Below are positions 49,801 to 62,696 of a stretch of DNA of 64,000 bases, piece by piece. The notes below the pieces were generated by a model. That model did not search any database. It was not told the origin of the DNA and saw nothing but the letters and a program-made list of their open reading frames with translations. This stretch comes from Lethocerus indicus. Its lineage: Eukaryota > Arthropoda > Insecta > Hemiptera > Belostomatidae. Position 1 is the first letter of the stretch. Each line of letters opens with the position of its first letter. The stretch is from assembly GCA_019843655.1 (NCBI GenBank), contig JACDQD010000006.1, positions 7,990,034 to 8,054,033 of the forward strand. The letters run 5' to 3'. The position numbers and the translations under genes are program-made.

Positions 49801-52800
49801 AATGTTAGAGAGCGAGCACCTGGTTGTTGTTTGTAAATGCGGCCGCGTATCTGTTATCAGGACTTAAATAAATTTTCAACATTATTCCTTCTATACCTGG
49901 ATTGACATCGCGAGTCATGTCACTGGTTGATAAATCCCATGTAATGAACCTGTTTGAAATAGACACTATGTAACGGTAGTCAGTTGTCAGTCTGAAATCG
50001 AACACAGCGAACTGATGGCCCTCCAATGAATACTAAAACATTTAAACCTGTTTATAGAAAAAATATAACTTTTCATAATTAAACTGATTTTCCAACGTTT
50101 TAAATCGTAGGTAAATGTTATCATAAGTTGATGTAACCTTGAGGGGTCCTCCAGGTGTGTGTAGGCAATGATAGAGTGGGAGAAGAGCACAGTGTTCTGG
50201 GCCCTCTTTATCACAGGCATTTAGCAACATCTTTATATTGGGATTTGAGTCTATCTCAGGAAGAAGTCTACCAATAAGCTGTGGTGCAAGCATGTCGGGA
50301 TAAATGCTTAATATTGCACCACCTAATCTCAATGCATCCGCTATTAGCATTAATTCCCTATAACATTACCTCATTATTACCTAATTAATTTAAATACACG
50401 ATTAATTGACAGTTAATTTTTCTGGTCAAAAGTTAATGAAATAACAAAAGTATGAAATAAGAATACAAACAATAAGACAATGTACAGTAATATAAATGGT
50501 TTAGAATACCTGTTTTGTGGTCTGCGAGGGGTTGGAATACCGTATATTTCGTGTGTTTCTGTCTCCTCTCGCTGGTTTGGTCTTTTGCTAGACCACCCTG
50601 CGGAGGGCGCTAGCTTCGTGGTGCACGTATACCCAATGAACTTTAGTAGAGTGCATCCCACACCACCCACAGGGGGCGCTAGAGTTGCGGTGCTTGTGGA
50701 CCAACGAACTTTAGTTAAGTACTGAAGATGGCGAGCAGCCGAAACCGGTCTAGTAAAAGACGAAACCAGCGAGAGGAGTTAGAAGCACACGAAATCTACG
50801 GTATTCCAACCCCTAGCAGACTACATAACAGGTATTCTAAACTGATATTTCTATACCTATTAAAGTATTACTTCCCTATTAATAACTACTGTTTTACAAG
50901 ATTGATTAGGTAGATCATATTATAGACTACTAATATAGGAATTATTAATTAAATAAATGGGAATTAAACTAAAATTCAAGTTTAATACTATTAAAAAATG
51001 GAATTATTAAAAGCATTTTAAATTGTATTATATTACTCTACATAATAAAAATTTAGTGAATGTGACTATAGGTGATAGAATATGAATATTTTATGTAGCT
51101 ACTGCTATATTAGTGGTACTACATAAGCAAAATTTTTCAAATATCAAATTACAAATATTTATTCCTAATGCTCACCTTATTCCTTCAATAGTACTAATAA
51201 AATTCTAATATATAGAATTGCTATATAATACTAATTGGAAAATATAAAAATATATAAAGAGTGATTACAAAACTACGATTACATGAAACATGATCATCAA
51301 GTACTTATAATTGAAATAATGTAAATACAAAAATCTAACAATACATAATAAAGAAAAGTATGAAAACTGTTTACCAAGTATTAAAATCTAAGTCATGAAA
51401 ATTATTAATCATAATTTTTTATTAATAATTTTTAAATCTTTATTTATTAATATATTTAATTATATATAATTTATTATGAATATACTTACCACAATGAATA
51501 TAAATAGGAATGCCATTTTCTCCGCTTAATAGCTTATTTATTAATTGAAAATATTTATTTTAATTCCGTATTTAAAGATTGATTTTTAAACTTTCATTAT
51601 GATTAAATATAGTATTCATATTCAGTTTATTTATAATTAATTCATAAAATATTATTATATTAAAACATAGTATAATATCAACCAGATAATTGTATTTTGT
51701 ATTTAGAATAAGTATTAAATTACATTGAAAAAAGATAGAAAGAGAATAGATGTGAACAAGAATTAATAAAAAGAACCTTTCATGCATACTATTAACTCAC
51801 GCTCCATGACAGTCTCACCTCCTCAACATTCTTATTTCCTCCCTAGTATAAAATACATATAGGAATAGAAATACATTATTTTAGAATAATGAAATTGTGT
51901 TACTATTTTTTACTCCATCTATAATCTGAAAGTATTATTTACCTTTGACTGAAGTAATTAAAGCCAAGATATAGTGTTAAAATATTAATAAAGGTTAGAA
52001 TAAATACTAATACAAAATAATTGATCAGCTACAAAGTTTTAATTCTCCCAAAGTATAACACAACATAATAACAGTGAAATGAATAAAAAAATTTTATGTT
52101 TAAAGAGATTTTGAAATACCATCACTCGTGTGATATTCTTTCTCCAGTCTGTTTCTGGTCCCAAATTATAACGGTTTAAGATTCTCACCGTCATCAGGAT
52201 ATAGTAATCGATTGAGCATCCTGTTAGCACAGTATATATACGTGCGTTGCCTGAATATACCGACGTGCGTAGGACTTTATTATGCGCGGTAATTATATTA
52301 CTACCGGAATGCTACCAACTATTGGGTGTAGCCGTAACCGATTCAGTATAGGACCCGAAAAGAAACGGAGACAGAAAATCGCACCATTAATATCTTAATG
52401 TATATTTCCCATAAAGGAACGATTCATCTTTTACAGATGAGTTTAAATCGAAACATCTTATTGACCTTTTGTTATAATGGAATTATGCATTGTTAAATGC
52501 TGGCATTATAATGCGTGTTACCTTGAAGCTTCCCTATCTTCAATGTGATTGCAAGCATCTTCAAAATCACTTAGCACCGCTTGCAGCGGGCACGAACTGA
52601 GCTTAGCATGGAGCCACTGGTAATTGAACAGAACATTTTCATACAGGTCTGTGAATCTTCTGGCCCTGACCAGGTGAAACGGTAATTCACCAAACTACGA
52701 ATGAAAAAGTACAAATAGAAATAAATAGGCATCAAATATAGCTGTTGTATTAAGAAGTTACCATAACAAACAGCCTTGCCTTTCTTAAATTGTATCTGGA

Positions 52801-55800
52801 CACCTTCCCATCTTTTGTGTAGAAAACTAACGGTTGTACGGGGACTTTTCTATCAGCGGCACCTTCCTTGTCTGTTAAGTTGAATCTAAAAACATATAGC
52901 TTGTTAGTATCGTAAAGAGGAGCAGAGGCTCGCATTTGAGTACTAAGTGAAAAATATTTCACCTGTGTCTCTGTATCTCAGTGTACTTGAACGGTTTTGG
53001 ATTTCCGCCGCCCCATATTCCAAGAAAATAATCAGCGATTGAGGAATGAAAGTAAGTAGCCATATTCATATTTTTGAAGTATCTTTCCTTTGCAGTGTCA
53101 CGAAACTGTCTGTTAAAATTTCATAAAAAAATATAAACGTTCTATTCAGAAAGGTACTATACATCCAGTTAGTGCTGTGTTCATTTACAAAAAAAAATAC
53201 ATAAGACAAGTTATTTACGACCCAATCAAGTTCAGGATTGACACTAACTGTATTGCAAACATTACATCTGATATTTTTGAGTTGTTACATGTAATCTAAT
53301 TTTGAATATGGTGTCTTGTACGTTTCATTAGAGATAAGTAATGTTCCAAACGGCCATTCAATTAAATATTTGGAATAAACACAACCTGGCCGTTAGCCAA
53401 ATTAAGCCGATAAATTAAATAAAACTTCTAGAACATATGGGAATCCTATTTTACAACACGTTGTGTAAAGCAGAACCACATTATAAGCATTTTATATGTA
53501 CTTACCTATGGTACCAATTCATGACGCTTACGCCGTCGGCTTCTCTTTCTGAAAGGTAATTCGGAAGATCGTTTCGGATTCGAGTCCAGAGGAGAGGTGG
53601 TATACGTCGAACCGGAGGTAAATGATACTGGTAGACATCGTCCAGAACTTTGTCGTCCAAAGAAATAAGATCTTCTAATTCTGACTCGGACAACCCACTT
53701 TTCGCAGCCGTTATATATGCCAGTGCGTGGAATACCAATATTCGTCCGTGCTATGAAGAAAATAAGCATGATTATATTATATAGCATAAATATAATCAGT
53801 ATTATTCGCAAAATAAATACTCGATCTTAAAGTGCCGCTTATGCATCCGTCATTAATACTTAGCGAAAATAAAATCCCTCTGGTAGTTTATACTAATATT
53901 ATACTATTAACAGTTTAATGCGTACCTGTTTTTCTATCCTTTCAAATAACATCATAATCGAATCCATAACCGTCGAAGCCAAATGGGTATCTTGTGGTTT
54001 CGTGTAACTGCGCCAACGACAAATCTCAGCGAAAACCAACTTTATAAATATCGGCAAAGAACATTTATCAATCGCGTTAGAAACTAATCGCCACTGGTAG
54101 TTGGTGAGATCCCTCTTCTCTTCTTTCATCCACATTCTGGGTGAAGTCAATTTATCAGCAACCAGCGAAGCAGTATCGATTTACATTTTTCACTATTGAA
54201 GCCTATAGTGATTATGATAATACCTTATAACTTGAGTCGCCAGTTCTTCCCCGAGGGCCTTCACTTCTATGAAATTTTCGTCTACGTCTATCATTCGTCT
54301 AAGGACATGGTACTCTTTTGACACTTCTGGATTATCGGCCTCGGACGCGCAAGATATTACGACCTGGAATGGACAAGACAACATTTAACCATGTCCAAAC
54401 TTGAAAAAAAATTGCAATTAATACAAATAAAGGAATTTATAGTTTATTTTTTATGATAATTTGACCTTGCAGTTTGGCGGCAAACGCGTCGGAATCCACG
54501 AGACCTTGTTTGCGTCCTGAGTACCGGTCAGTTGGTCGACCGAGTCGAGAAATACGAGTAAGGGTTGATTCGGGGTAGCGCAAGTCAACAAATGTTTGAA
54601 GTGTGCTGTTAATGGAACTAAGTCGTCGGGAATATCCTCGAAAGGTAACATCAAATTGTAGGATATCTGAAAAACAGCATAACTAAACTTAATAACGCAT
54701 TTAAAGCCCAATTCAGAATATAATAAAACAAAGTTTAATACAAGATAACGTTTTTCTTTGCAGTCGTTTTTCTTTTAAAGGTAACAAAATATTTGTTTAA
54801 ATAAAACGAACTTACAGTTTAACACTTTTCCAAGAGACCATTTTTATTACCTGTTGGCAAATAGAAATTAGTGTAGGGGTGAGAGCGCTGCTATCAGGGG
54901 TAGTGCCCAAGAACCTTATGATGCTGATGGGCCTTGATCCTTTGAACCATTCGCTGGAAGAGAGCCCCGCCGACATCGCCAGCAGGGACGTTTTCCCGCA
55001 ACCTCCTTCCCCGTACAGGACAAAAGGCTTTTCGCATTCCCCCTTCATATACTCCTTTATCCTTTCCAGTTCTTCTTCTCTCCCGTAAAATACCTTAGGG
55101 GACATTATTTATTATTGTTTGTATTTAAAGAAATTTATAAAAGAAGAAGGTGATATATGATCTACAAACTTTAACGCAGTTGTTGCAGGCATGAAGGTGC
55201 TGCAATATTTCCGTGACTATCTGTCCCTGAGGGCTTGAATCTTCTTTCCTCATGGCCCTGTCCACGAGCTTTGTTATGTTCTTATAAAAATGGGCTATAA
55301 AGTGATTTAAATACTCCTCGTGCGTTTCTGTATCTAGTCCCTCTCTTCCGATCCATTCGACCGTGTACCTAGGATCATATTGACTCCATTATTTATTAAT
55401 CACGCGTTAAACTCGTTGTTGTTTATAATACAGTTTGAAAACGGTGTCAATTCGTGAAAATATAGTTCCAGTTACTTATATGAAACTTACTTCTGGTAAT
55501 TTGACGTTTCTATTTTGGCAGTCAACCTTTCATCCCTCAAATTGGCCAATAACTTGGCAGCTTCAGAGTCCAAACTCCTGTTAATTATGTCTAAGAAGAG
55601 TGAAGCCTTCTTCAGATTCTGCAAGTTTATGTTGTTAATAATTCTTACGTACGCCAGACAGTGGTTTTTTGTATTTTTCACGTTAAGTATGCCGTTTATC
55701 ACTTCCCGTTCAGTAACTAAAAAGTAACATTGTCATGGAATTAATTTCCTTCATAATATTTACACAGTGATTAAATAAACAGGCCCAAATTCATTTATAC

Positions 55801-58800
55801 ATATATAGGTACTGCACCAGACATGAAATAGTTGTGCATGATGTCCTTTGAGATTTTTCCATTGTTGTACAGGCTAAGGGAAGCTTTGCGAAAGAGCTTC
55901 TGCATTTTACCCAGTGTATCCCACCAAACAGCTTGATCGTGTTGTTGAAGTTTTGGTATCCTCTGTAATTTTCAGTAACTTGTATTTTTCTTTTGAAATA
56001 ACGGTTCAAGCGAAACACATTTAATGATATTGAAATTGAAATTCACGGATAATTTTCGCATAAATATTTCTTACCCCAACGCAAAGTATGCCCAAGGGTA
56101 ATCTGGTCGGATATACCCCGTTCTCCTAATACAATTTGAATTTTATTCTACCCATGCTCAAAATGAATGTATGAGTATTAATCGCATACCTCGCTGGCCG
56201 TCCAGAAATAAAACATATTTTCAGAAATCAAATATTTACATTGATGGGTATGGCCGATATTTGTACGGGACTGTTCACAATATCAACAAAACTGACTCCT
56301 TATTGTTGAAAATATAAATGCGTCTTCTATAAAGACGAAGCATTATATTCTGTTCACCTTATTATTGAAGTTAACTAAAATCGAGGATATCGGTTGCAAT
56401 ACAGATACCGGGGGAACAGCGTTGCTGTCCTTCCTATACCAGGTGTCCAGAAGAATCGCATCAGTCCCGTTATTCACCAATTCGTCTCGAAGCATCTGAA
56501 GTTCCGATGAAAGGATGTAAGTTGGAATGGGCCGATACCCGTACTTCTGACCGAGGAACACCTGGGCAATAGAAAGAATTTATTCAACAATGTGCAGTTA
56601 TTTTAAGGAAGACATCGACAAAACGATAAGATACAGTTGCGTTGAACGTCGCTCTCTCATGGGATTATTCAGTAGACGGAATAGTGACACGAATGTGTCT
56701 AATCCAGACATTAAATATACCACTTCAGGATTTATAAATTTTAAGGTGTAGGGGTTTACAGATAATTGTAGGTAGTTACTTAATATTTATTATTAGGTAT
56801 ATGTTAGAAGTTGAAATGACAAATTGTAAGTACTTATTCTTTCTTAAAGAACTTTCCTAAAACGAAAAGAAATTATCCTCATTAGTGTCCTTTGAAAGTG
56901 AATTCGGGGCTAAAGCGCCTGTCTTCATCAGTTACTTAGAAAACACGCAACTGGCCCAACAATTCTATATTTCATAACACATTTGAATTTTGCTTTTTCC
57001 CTTCGTTTTATTTATTTTTCTGCCAAACTATTCTGTGTGGAGAGATATAATAATCCGGTGAATATTTGTTGTTTCAAAAGTTTGTCTGTCACGCAGAGGG
57101 GAGGGCCTTTTTTGTTTCTTTTATAGGAAAGTTTATTTGTAACAGGCACGAGCGCGTTCTGCAGCTACTGAGGAACTTGTTAGCGCTAGAAATTAATTTC
57201 TCAAATTAAATACTATAAACTATGAGTTTTGTAAATACTTATTAATATCAAGAAATAAATTTCAGACGACAATACAATTAGAAACTGAGTAGGATGTATT
57301 ACTTCCCTCACTAAACTTCTAAGACCACAAAGAAAAACGTAATTTTTAATTACTTTTAAAGCATGAATTCCCTTTCAGATGAGGAAGTACTTTGGTTAAT
57401 ATATTTAGGAGTATGTGTAACAAGTGTGTTTGCGCGGTTTTCTTTGAATACTTGGATTTTACAAATGCCTTGTCACCTCTATAACTAAGGCATATTTCAC
57501 AATTACATAATTTACATAATTAGGTAACTGAACGGAATATTATAAGCGAATAAGGGAACAAAGTAATTTTGCATTAATGCAATTTGCTGTTTTGTTCGTA
57601 TATGTACATCAATTGCGTTCGCTTCTTAACTGTCCAGTAAGGTAGTTTTTGTTTCTTTAGAAATAGTATAAAAAATGAATACAATAAATAAAAATATGAT
57701 TTATATTCTCACAATTTTGCAGCCATACATCTAAGGATCCGTATATAATGCCTCTTCGCATGCACCGTACCTTTTATTTATGGGCACGAAATAAAGTTTC
57801 CCTGGGACAACTAGATTTATGTTCTGATGCCCTGAAAATACGTAATATTTACTTACAACGAAATTCGGCCCCATGGAGAGCCTCTGACAATTCTTGATTT
57901 CCCTCATACACAGCTCTGTTGTCATGTGATCGTCAGTCGCTTCGTCTCTCACACCCCACCTCATGTCGACAACCTGAATAGACAAGAATGCCTTCAAGTG
58001 TTTCTTCTAAATTTTTATAGATAAAAATTCAACGAAATGGTTTCGATTTTTTAAAGAAATTCTTAGATAATTTTAAGATCGAGAGATGTCCTTCCTGAGA
58101 TCGAAAAGATTATTTTCCTTATCGGATGATGCAATATCCTGTCCAAGAAAGAAAGTAACTATGATATAGCATTTCTACACGTATGGCTAATAAGGGAAAA
58201 ATGTAAATCATATTAATTTATAATTGCGAACTCTGTAATTCGCAAAACTTAATTCGTAAAAATAAAATTGTTTTAAAAGAATCTAATGTTTTTTCACGAT
58301 TGAACAACGAACCGTATTGAAACGGTATTGTTCCAGTTTCCGGGACGAAAATCCGGGTCAGATCTAAGGGTCAGATGTTTGCAACAATCCGGTTACTGGA
58401 TGAGAATTAGGCATGCGATGCGGTACCGGGACCCGTAGGTCACGATATTCCGGATACCGTAGGTTAATAGTCCTATCGGAAACGGCGGTATATATATATA
58501 TATATATATATTCCCTGGAGGAGGGGATGGGGTGAAGGGAGAAGGGAAGAAGGTGGCTGGCGACCCCGTACTCGCCCGTACCGTCCCCAGCATCAGACCT
58601 CAATCAATATTAACGACGACCTTCACACCCGCCAACAACACTCCAGATGCCTATAATTAACCTATCAATCCACCTGATAATCCTTCAGTTAGAAACTCGT
58701 TACTATTTGAGAGGATACATCAGGACAAATGCTGTGTTTAAAGTCAAGCAACTTGTTGACACATTTCAACCTTAATCCCGCGTACCTCTAAGGTGGCCAT

Positions 58801-59162
58801 CTTTCAGATCATTCTTTTCCTAGCTTTAGGTTAGGTGCGACGATGATTGTTGGTACTCCACTTATGCCTTAAGAACGGTGCATTTTTATTCAGGACACGC
58901 TAATTGATTTAAGTTTTCCTTCAATTATTCCAACCACATTGATTACTTAATTGTGCGCAGGTTTTACTCGATTATTTCCTGGAAACTACGCGTAGGTGCA
59001 AAATGCCATCCACACTTCTTTTTTCTAACTTTTCATGTCTATACATTTATCGAGACGAATTTCGACGGAATATTCCTAGTAATAATATATTGTATATCTT
59101 TTATTCTCAGAATTTCCAAATTTTAGCATTAAATGAATAAGCATATTGTTTTATTCTTGTTG

Positions 59163-59215
<53 letters not shown>

Positions 59216-60047
59216 GCGCATGTATATACATGCTTGTTAATTCATAGTAGACATTATAGGATCACCTTATTAATAGGTGTAAGAAATGTAAACTCGTAAA
59301 ACTAAAGGTGTCAATAAATTTGTAGAGCTAACTTAACTGCGGTTTGGATAAGAAAGTTCGGCTGGGGACTAAGCGGCAATAAAGAGAGTGTGACGTCTGT
59401 TGAAATAGCGTGACCTAGAGCCGCTGAGTCTGTGCACACTGTCTGAATTCACTAAAACCTCCCCTGATTGACTGCTTGGCCCACATTTCTACCGTTTATA
59501 CCTTCAACATAAACCCAATTGGGTGGAATCACCTGAAATTCTAGGCCGTGCTTCTCCCTGCAGTAGTCTTTCAACTTGGGGTAGCACTGCGCCATCAGAG
59601 TGTTACGCTCCATTGTCGTATCTGGAACAAAAGCCCCGATGTATTAAATATTATGTTTAGTAATAACCTGAATCTCAAATGTAAATAATAACTGTAGGTT
59701 TCAAACAACGATTAACATTAAATGAAGTAGTAATTTCTGATAAATCAGTATCATCTTGGATGTTTGTAATTACACTGCAGATTCCGTTGTTTTGTTTAAT
59801 AAAAACAGAAGGAACGCAATTTTTAAAGGACACATTTAAAACTGCAATAAAAAAAGAGTATATTTATGTACTTATAAAACAGTGGTGCTTATTTAATATT
59901 CAGAATCATTGGATCATCATACTCGATCTCCAAAAATGATGTACCTGTAAATGTAGAACTTGTAAATATCCGGACTATCTTGGAGCTCACTGGAGGTAGA
60001 CTCTCCAGGGAGCCAGAGAATATTAGGTCCACCGTCCGGTCGTCCAT
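44540..60047 (-). CDS. NACHT and WD-repeat STAND ATPase, NWD1/NWD2-like (complete, 30 exons, 1,702 aa)
   Basis: Large cytosolic STAND NTPase: N-terminal effector-like domain, NACHT ATPase switch, C-terminal WD40 sensor. Exons on the minus strand: 60047-59945, 59621-59533, 57973-57857, 56561-56358, 55962-55818, 55716-55491, 55368-55170, 55093-54851, 54666-54466, 54363-54224, 54136-53926, 53750-53506, 53109-52963, 52885-52762, 52694-52522, 50357-50138, 50032-49820, 49737-49577, 49262-49098, 49016-48886, 48738-48516, 48398-48287, 48158-48052, 47899-47753, 47639-47431, 47258-47056, 46525-46356, 46019-45861, 44946-44757, 44671-44540. The joined frame stays open for 5,109 nt. N-terminal block: [16 protein letters not shown] and [19 protein letters not shown]. 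Walker [10 protein letters not shown] is at about 389-397; Walker [12 protein letters not shown] at about 478-488. WD-like repeats run from about 930 (GHQFAVFDF...ITWDLS, LYVWNME, SVKVWNI, CVGVWDL, NLLIWSR). The C-terminus is basic then acidic ([13 protein letters not shown]...EELDE). Human NWD1 and NWD2 are of similar length. Exon 7's end uses a weak gtttgt donor and exon 27 a GC donor, both set by phase. Ligand and role are unknown. Confidence 0.88.
45052..45380 (-). mobile_element. Jockey-like retrotransposon 3' end in an NWD intron (broken)
   Basis: Minus-strand translation gives [32 protein letters not shown] and [16 protein letters not shown], the ORF2 C-terminal segment also seen at 20170 and 33330. 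The 3' UTR ends in AATAAATAAAAAGG near 45060. It lies in the 914-nt intron between exons 28 and 29, in the same orientation as the gene. Confidence 0.8.
46544..46753 (-). mobile_element. Internally deleted mariner-like element in an NWD intron
   Basis: Terminal inverted repeats AGGTACCCAAAAGTAATCAACA (46550-46571) and AGGTGTACCCAAAAGTAATC (minus strand, about 46749-46730) flank about 160 nt. The interior encodes only the transposase C-terminus ([19 protein letters not shown], stop near 46613), which matches the usual mariner ending. The catalytic DDD region is gone. Flanks are TA-rich, as expected for TA insertion. One end lies about 20 nt from the splice acceptor of NWD exon 27. Confidence 0.85.
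46811..46859. repeat. (AT)n microsatellite in an NWD intron
   Basis: About 24 AT units in the intron between exons 26 and 27, next to the mariner remnant. Confidence 0.95.
49423..49523. mobile_element. Possible tiny hAT-like element in an NWD intron
   Basis: Starts CAGGGGTCGG and ends GCCGGCCCCAG, whose reverse complement is CTGGGGCCGGC; hAT elements often start CAGGGGTCGGC. Flanking octamers CCCTAGTG and GCCTAATG agree at six of eight positions, as a decayed 8-bp target duplication would. No coding capacity. Confidence 0.35.
50499..50842. repeat. Inverted-repeat element with arms of about 95 nt, in an NWD intron
   Basis: Left arm (50499 to about 50595: GGTTTAGAATACCTGTT...GGGGTTGGAATACCGTA...CTCCTCTCGCTGGTTT) is the reverse complement, at roughly 88-90% by eye, of the right arm (about 50745-50842). 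The centre holds two direct copies of a unit (GGGCGCTAG...GTGGTGC...GAACTTTAGT) at about 50609-50650 and 50674-50716. Because of the inversion both strands carry near-identical short open frames ([15 protein letters not shown]). It lies in the 2.2-kb intron between exons 15 and 16. It looks like a MITE or foldback element. Confidence 0.85.
50843..52521. other. AT-rich remainder of NWD intron 15
   Basis: Very AT-rich intron sequence between the inverted-repeat element and exon 15. No other gene or repeat was recognised. Confidence 0.5.
56562..57856. other. NWD intron 3
   Basis: 1.3-kb intron between exons 4 and 3. No internal gene, RNA or repeat is recognised. Confidence 0.5.
58489..58512. 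repeat. (TA)n microsatellite in NWD intron 2
   Basis: About 12 TA units. Confidence 0.9.
59167..59214. repeat. (TA)n microsatellite in NWD intron 2
   Basis: About 24 TA units. Confidence 0.95.
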
Positions 60048-62696
60048 TTTTCAGACACGGGAAAGAAGTGCCAGTAGAAAGTTTTTTTAATTTTAAACCT
60101 CACATTGTTTTCCTAATTCTTCAATTACTTCACCAGTTCCATGAACATAAAACTGTTGCTCACCTACGGTAACATTATGCACTATTATATTTCATCAATG
60201 CTTTCAGAAATGTAAATAATTTGATTTAACTACCTCCTAATATCTAATACTGTGATGTTATTACTATATCATACATACAGGCTCAAAACACAATATTCAA
60301 ACATATTTTGAGACAAATCCAGATATGCCATGCACAAAGTGACAACGTACAAATATCAACTGGTAGTAAATAAATTCATACGATTCTAACTTTTTTTTAC
60401 TTATGAATTTATTTCTTCAATATACATTTATTATTTAGCATTTATAATTAAATAGAATTTACATCCCTTTAGACCAGTTAATTTTGAATGGTGTTAAGGG
60501 TGGTTAACTTGGATTAGCATTAAGGGTAGTATCTCTCGTCGAAATTCGTTGATTATAAGATTCGGATTATAACATTCCGAAGACAATTTTAATCGTTTTG
60601 TTATTCTATAATTTCAACACAAGCAGAATAGGTATTTCGTAATATCATTTATAATATCTTAAGATATCAAAATTGCTGCACAGAAATTTACCTTCTCATT
60701 AACAGAAAACCTAGGTTGTGTAACATTGTTGGTAAGTCTCTATACACAAATTTACTTCGTAATTTCGTTCACTGCTGCAATAAGAATAAAAGTATTTTCA
60801 TATTTAAATCGCAAAAATAAATTTAGTTAAATAAAAGGAGTACAGGAACGATGTTGTTCGCGCCTCGCGATGGACAACACATACTGTTATCAATGCACGT
60901 TTGGATTTTATTCAAACGTGACAATAAAGTAATGAATAAATGTTTACCTTGCTAAATGCAATCGAATACGTATAACGGGCATGAGTAAAGATTAGAACGG
61001 GGATCGTGCCATGTCGGTAGTCCGGGAAGGAATGGGTGTTTTCTGGCGAGTGACGACCGCCCCACCAACACTGCCCTATCTCAACCTACCCTTAAAACTT
61101 TTAAAACAGGAAAAATCATTGATTATGAAATTCGATTTTGGACTAAAGTCCCGTACACGCTAAGACTTGTTACACGAAATTAATTTTAGGACATATTTGT
61201 AAATGTACAAACAAATGATAAATGAAAATTACAAATATTTCAAGTTAATGTCACTTTTAACATTTATTTTTTTACTACCTATACTTCAATATTGTAGTTC
61301 AAGTTACAAAAATAAAATGAACAATAATAGAGAAGACAATTTATAAGAGCGTATAAATAACTTATACAGCTTAAATTCAAATGAATAAAATTACAAAATG
61401 AATTATGAATAGAAATTAAATTCGGTTTTATTCCTCAACTTAAGCCTTTCACTGTAAATAATGCATCCCTTTCGATCCAGAACATGGTCCCATTTATGAT
61501 ACGTTTATTATAAATCCATGGCTTTCACCTTCAGCCGCTTAGTGATACGAAAACATTCTAAGAAGTTAATCAAGAAGAAGTTTAAACATCAACCTTGATA
61601 TAGTATGTGTTTTTGATGCTTTGCGGTTATCTGTCCAAAAAACGTTCTTATTTTCCACGTTTGTACTCTCTCTTTAATTCGCTCTCTCTCAGAATTATGG
61701 ACCCATTAACCAGTGTATGTTGAAAAATGATTTTCATCATACAATTTCCTGTTACTCCTTGTAATAGTAGTAATCCTAGACAAGGGAAACTATTTTCGTG
61801 TTCAGGAATCCTGTACGATGCATCGTCAAGCATGAGGTATCAATATGCAACGCTCGACTGGATCAACAGTTTTAATGGCAGAGGAATGGAAAATATTTTT
61901 CAACCTTTATGGACATAACTCAATATCAGGTATCAAAATGAATCAAATTTTGAGAAGCACAGGAATCATGTAGGTTGATACAATTATTTCAACCCCTACA
62001 TTGACCCATCTTATTTTTGATTTTATCGTCAAATAAGGGTTATCAAAATGTAACACTCGACAAGGGGAACAGTCTGAGTTAATAGGTTCAGGATTCTGAC
62101 ATATGGTGAGTGCAAGAAAGAGTAGAAACAAAGAAAAATAGACTTTTTTGAACAATTAGAATATCGCGTAGAAGACCAGCATCAAAACATCCTGTTTCAA
62201 TGCTGATAATTTCAATTGTTATAATTTATACTACTTTTTTATATTAATTACATATCAGATTCAAATACAATTATATCTTATTAATCTAATTACTACGCTA
62301 TAGGTAAATACACTTTCCTGTTCTCCTAGTAATTCTATTCTAGGTAGTAAATTTTTTCTTTGGTTGGCTATCATGCAACTTTGATTTGTTTATAACCTTG
62401 TAGTAGGTTCTAGTCGTGTCGTACCTGGTTGAACTTAGGGTTCAGTTCAGTGTTTATAGCGGTGTTTATTTACTTTCGTCTGTGAATGATTTATACTCTT
62501 ATGACGAATGCTGCGTTTTTGAACAGTCAGTGTCTTTCTGCGTGACTACATGGTAATTCATGTTTTTCAAGTGTTAAAACGAGTTAAGTATTACGCCGAG
62601 TGGAATAATATGAAATTGTTAACTGCTACCTTTGATGCTTTTAATAGGTATTTCTTTGATATGCAAGTGAAGGAAATCTCGTACTAGCTGAAAGAA
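60048..62696. promoter_or_regulatory. Divergent intergenic region between NWD and TRRAP
   Basis: The start codons of NWD (minus) and TRRAP (plus) face away from each other across 2.65 kb. This must contain both promoters and any 5'-UTR exons. I see no TATA box at a clear position for either. A short GC-richer patch lies at about 60990-61080. Degenerate repeats (GGTATCAA-ATG, with CTCGAC and AACAG) occur at about 61839, 61930 and 62038. Confidence 0.45.

Larger units (their letters stand above)
57974..59532. other. NWD intron 2, with repeats
   Basis: 1.56-kb intron. A GC-richer stretch (about 58330-58600) holds a short direct repeat (CCGGGACCCGTAGGT / CCGGATACCGTAGGT at about 58426 and 58450) and a (TA)n tract at 58489-58512. 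A longer (TA)n tract is at about 59167-59214. No gene is seen. Confidence 0.5.

Noticed and set aside
55160..55170. Strong-looking donor GTAGAT for NWD exon 7 (end at 55166)
   Set aside because: It gives phase 1, incompatible with exon 8 (VFYGREEE); the gtttgt donor at 55169 keeps frame and the family sequence.
55800..55815. Donor GTACCT for NWD exon 5 (end at 55813)
   Set aside because: It gives phase 0, whereas exon 6 needs phase 1; the donor after 55818 restores [14 protein letters not shown].
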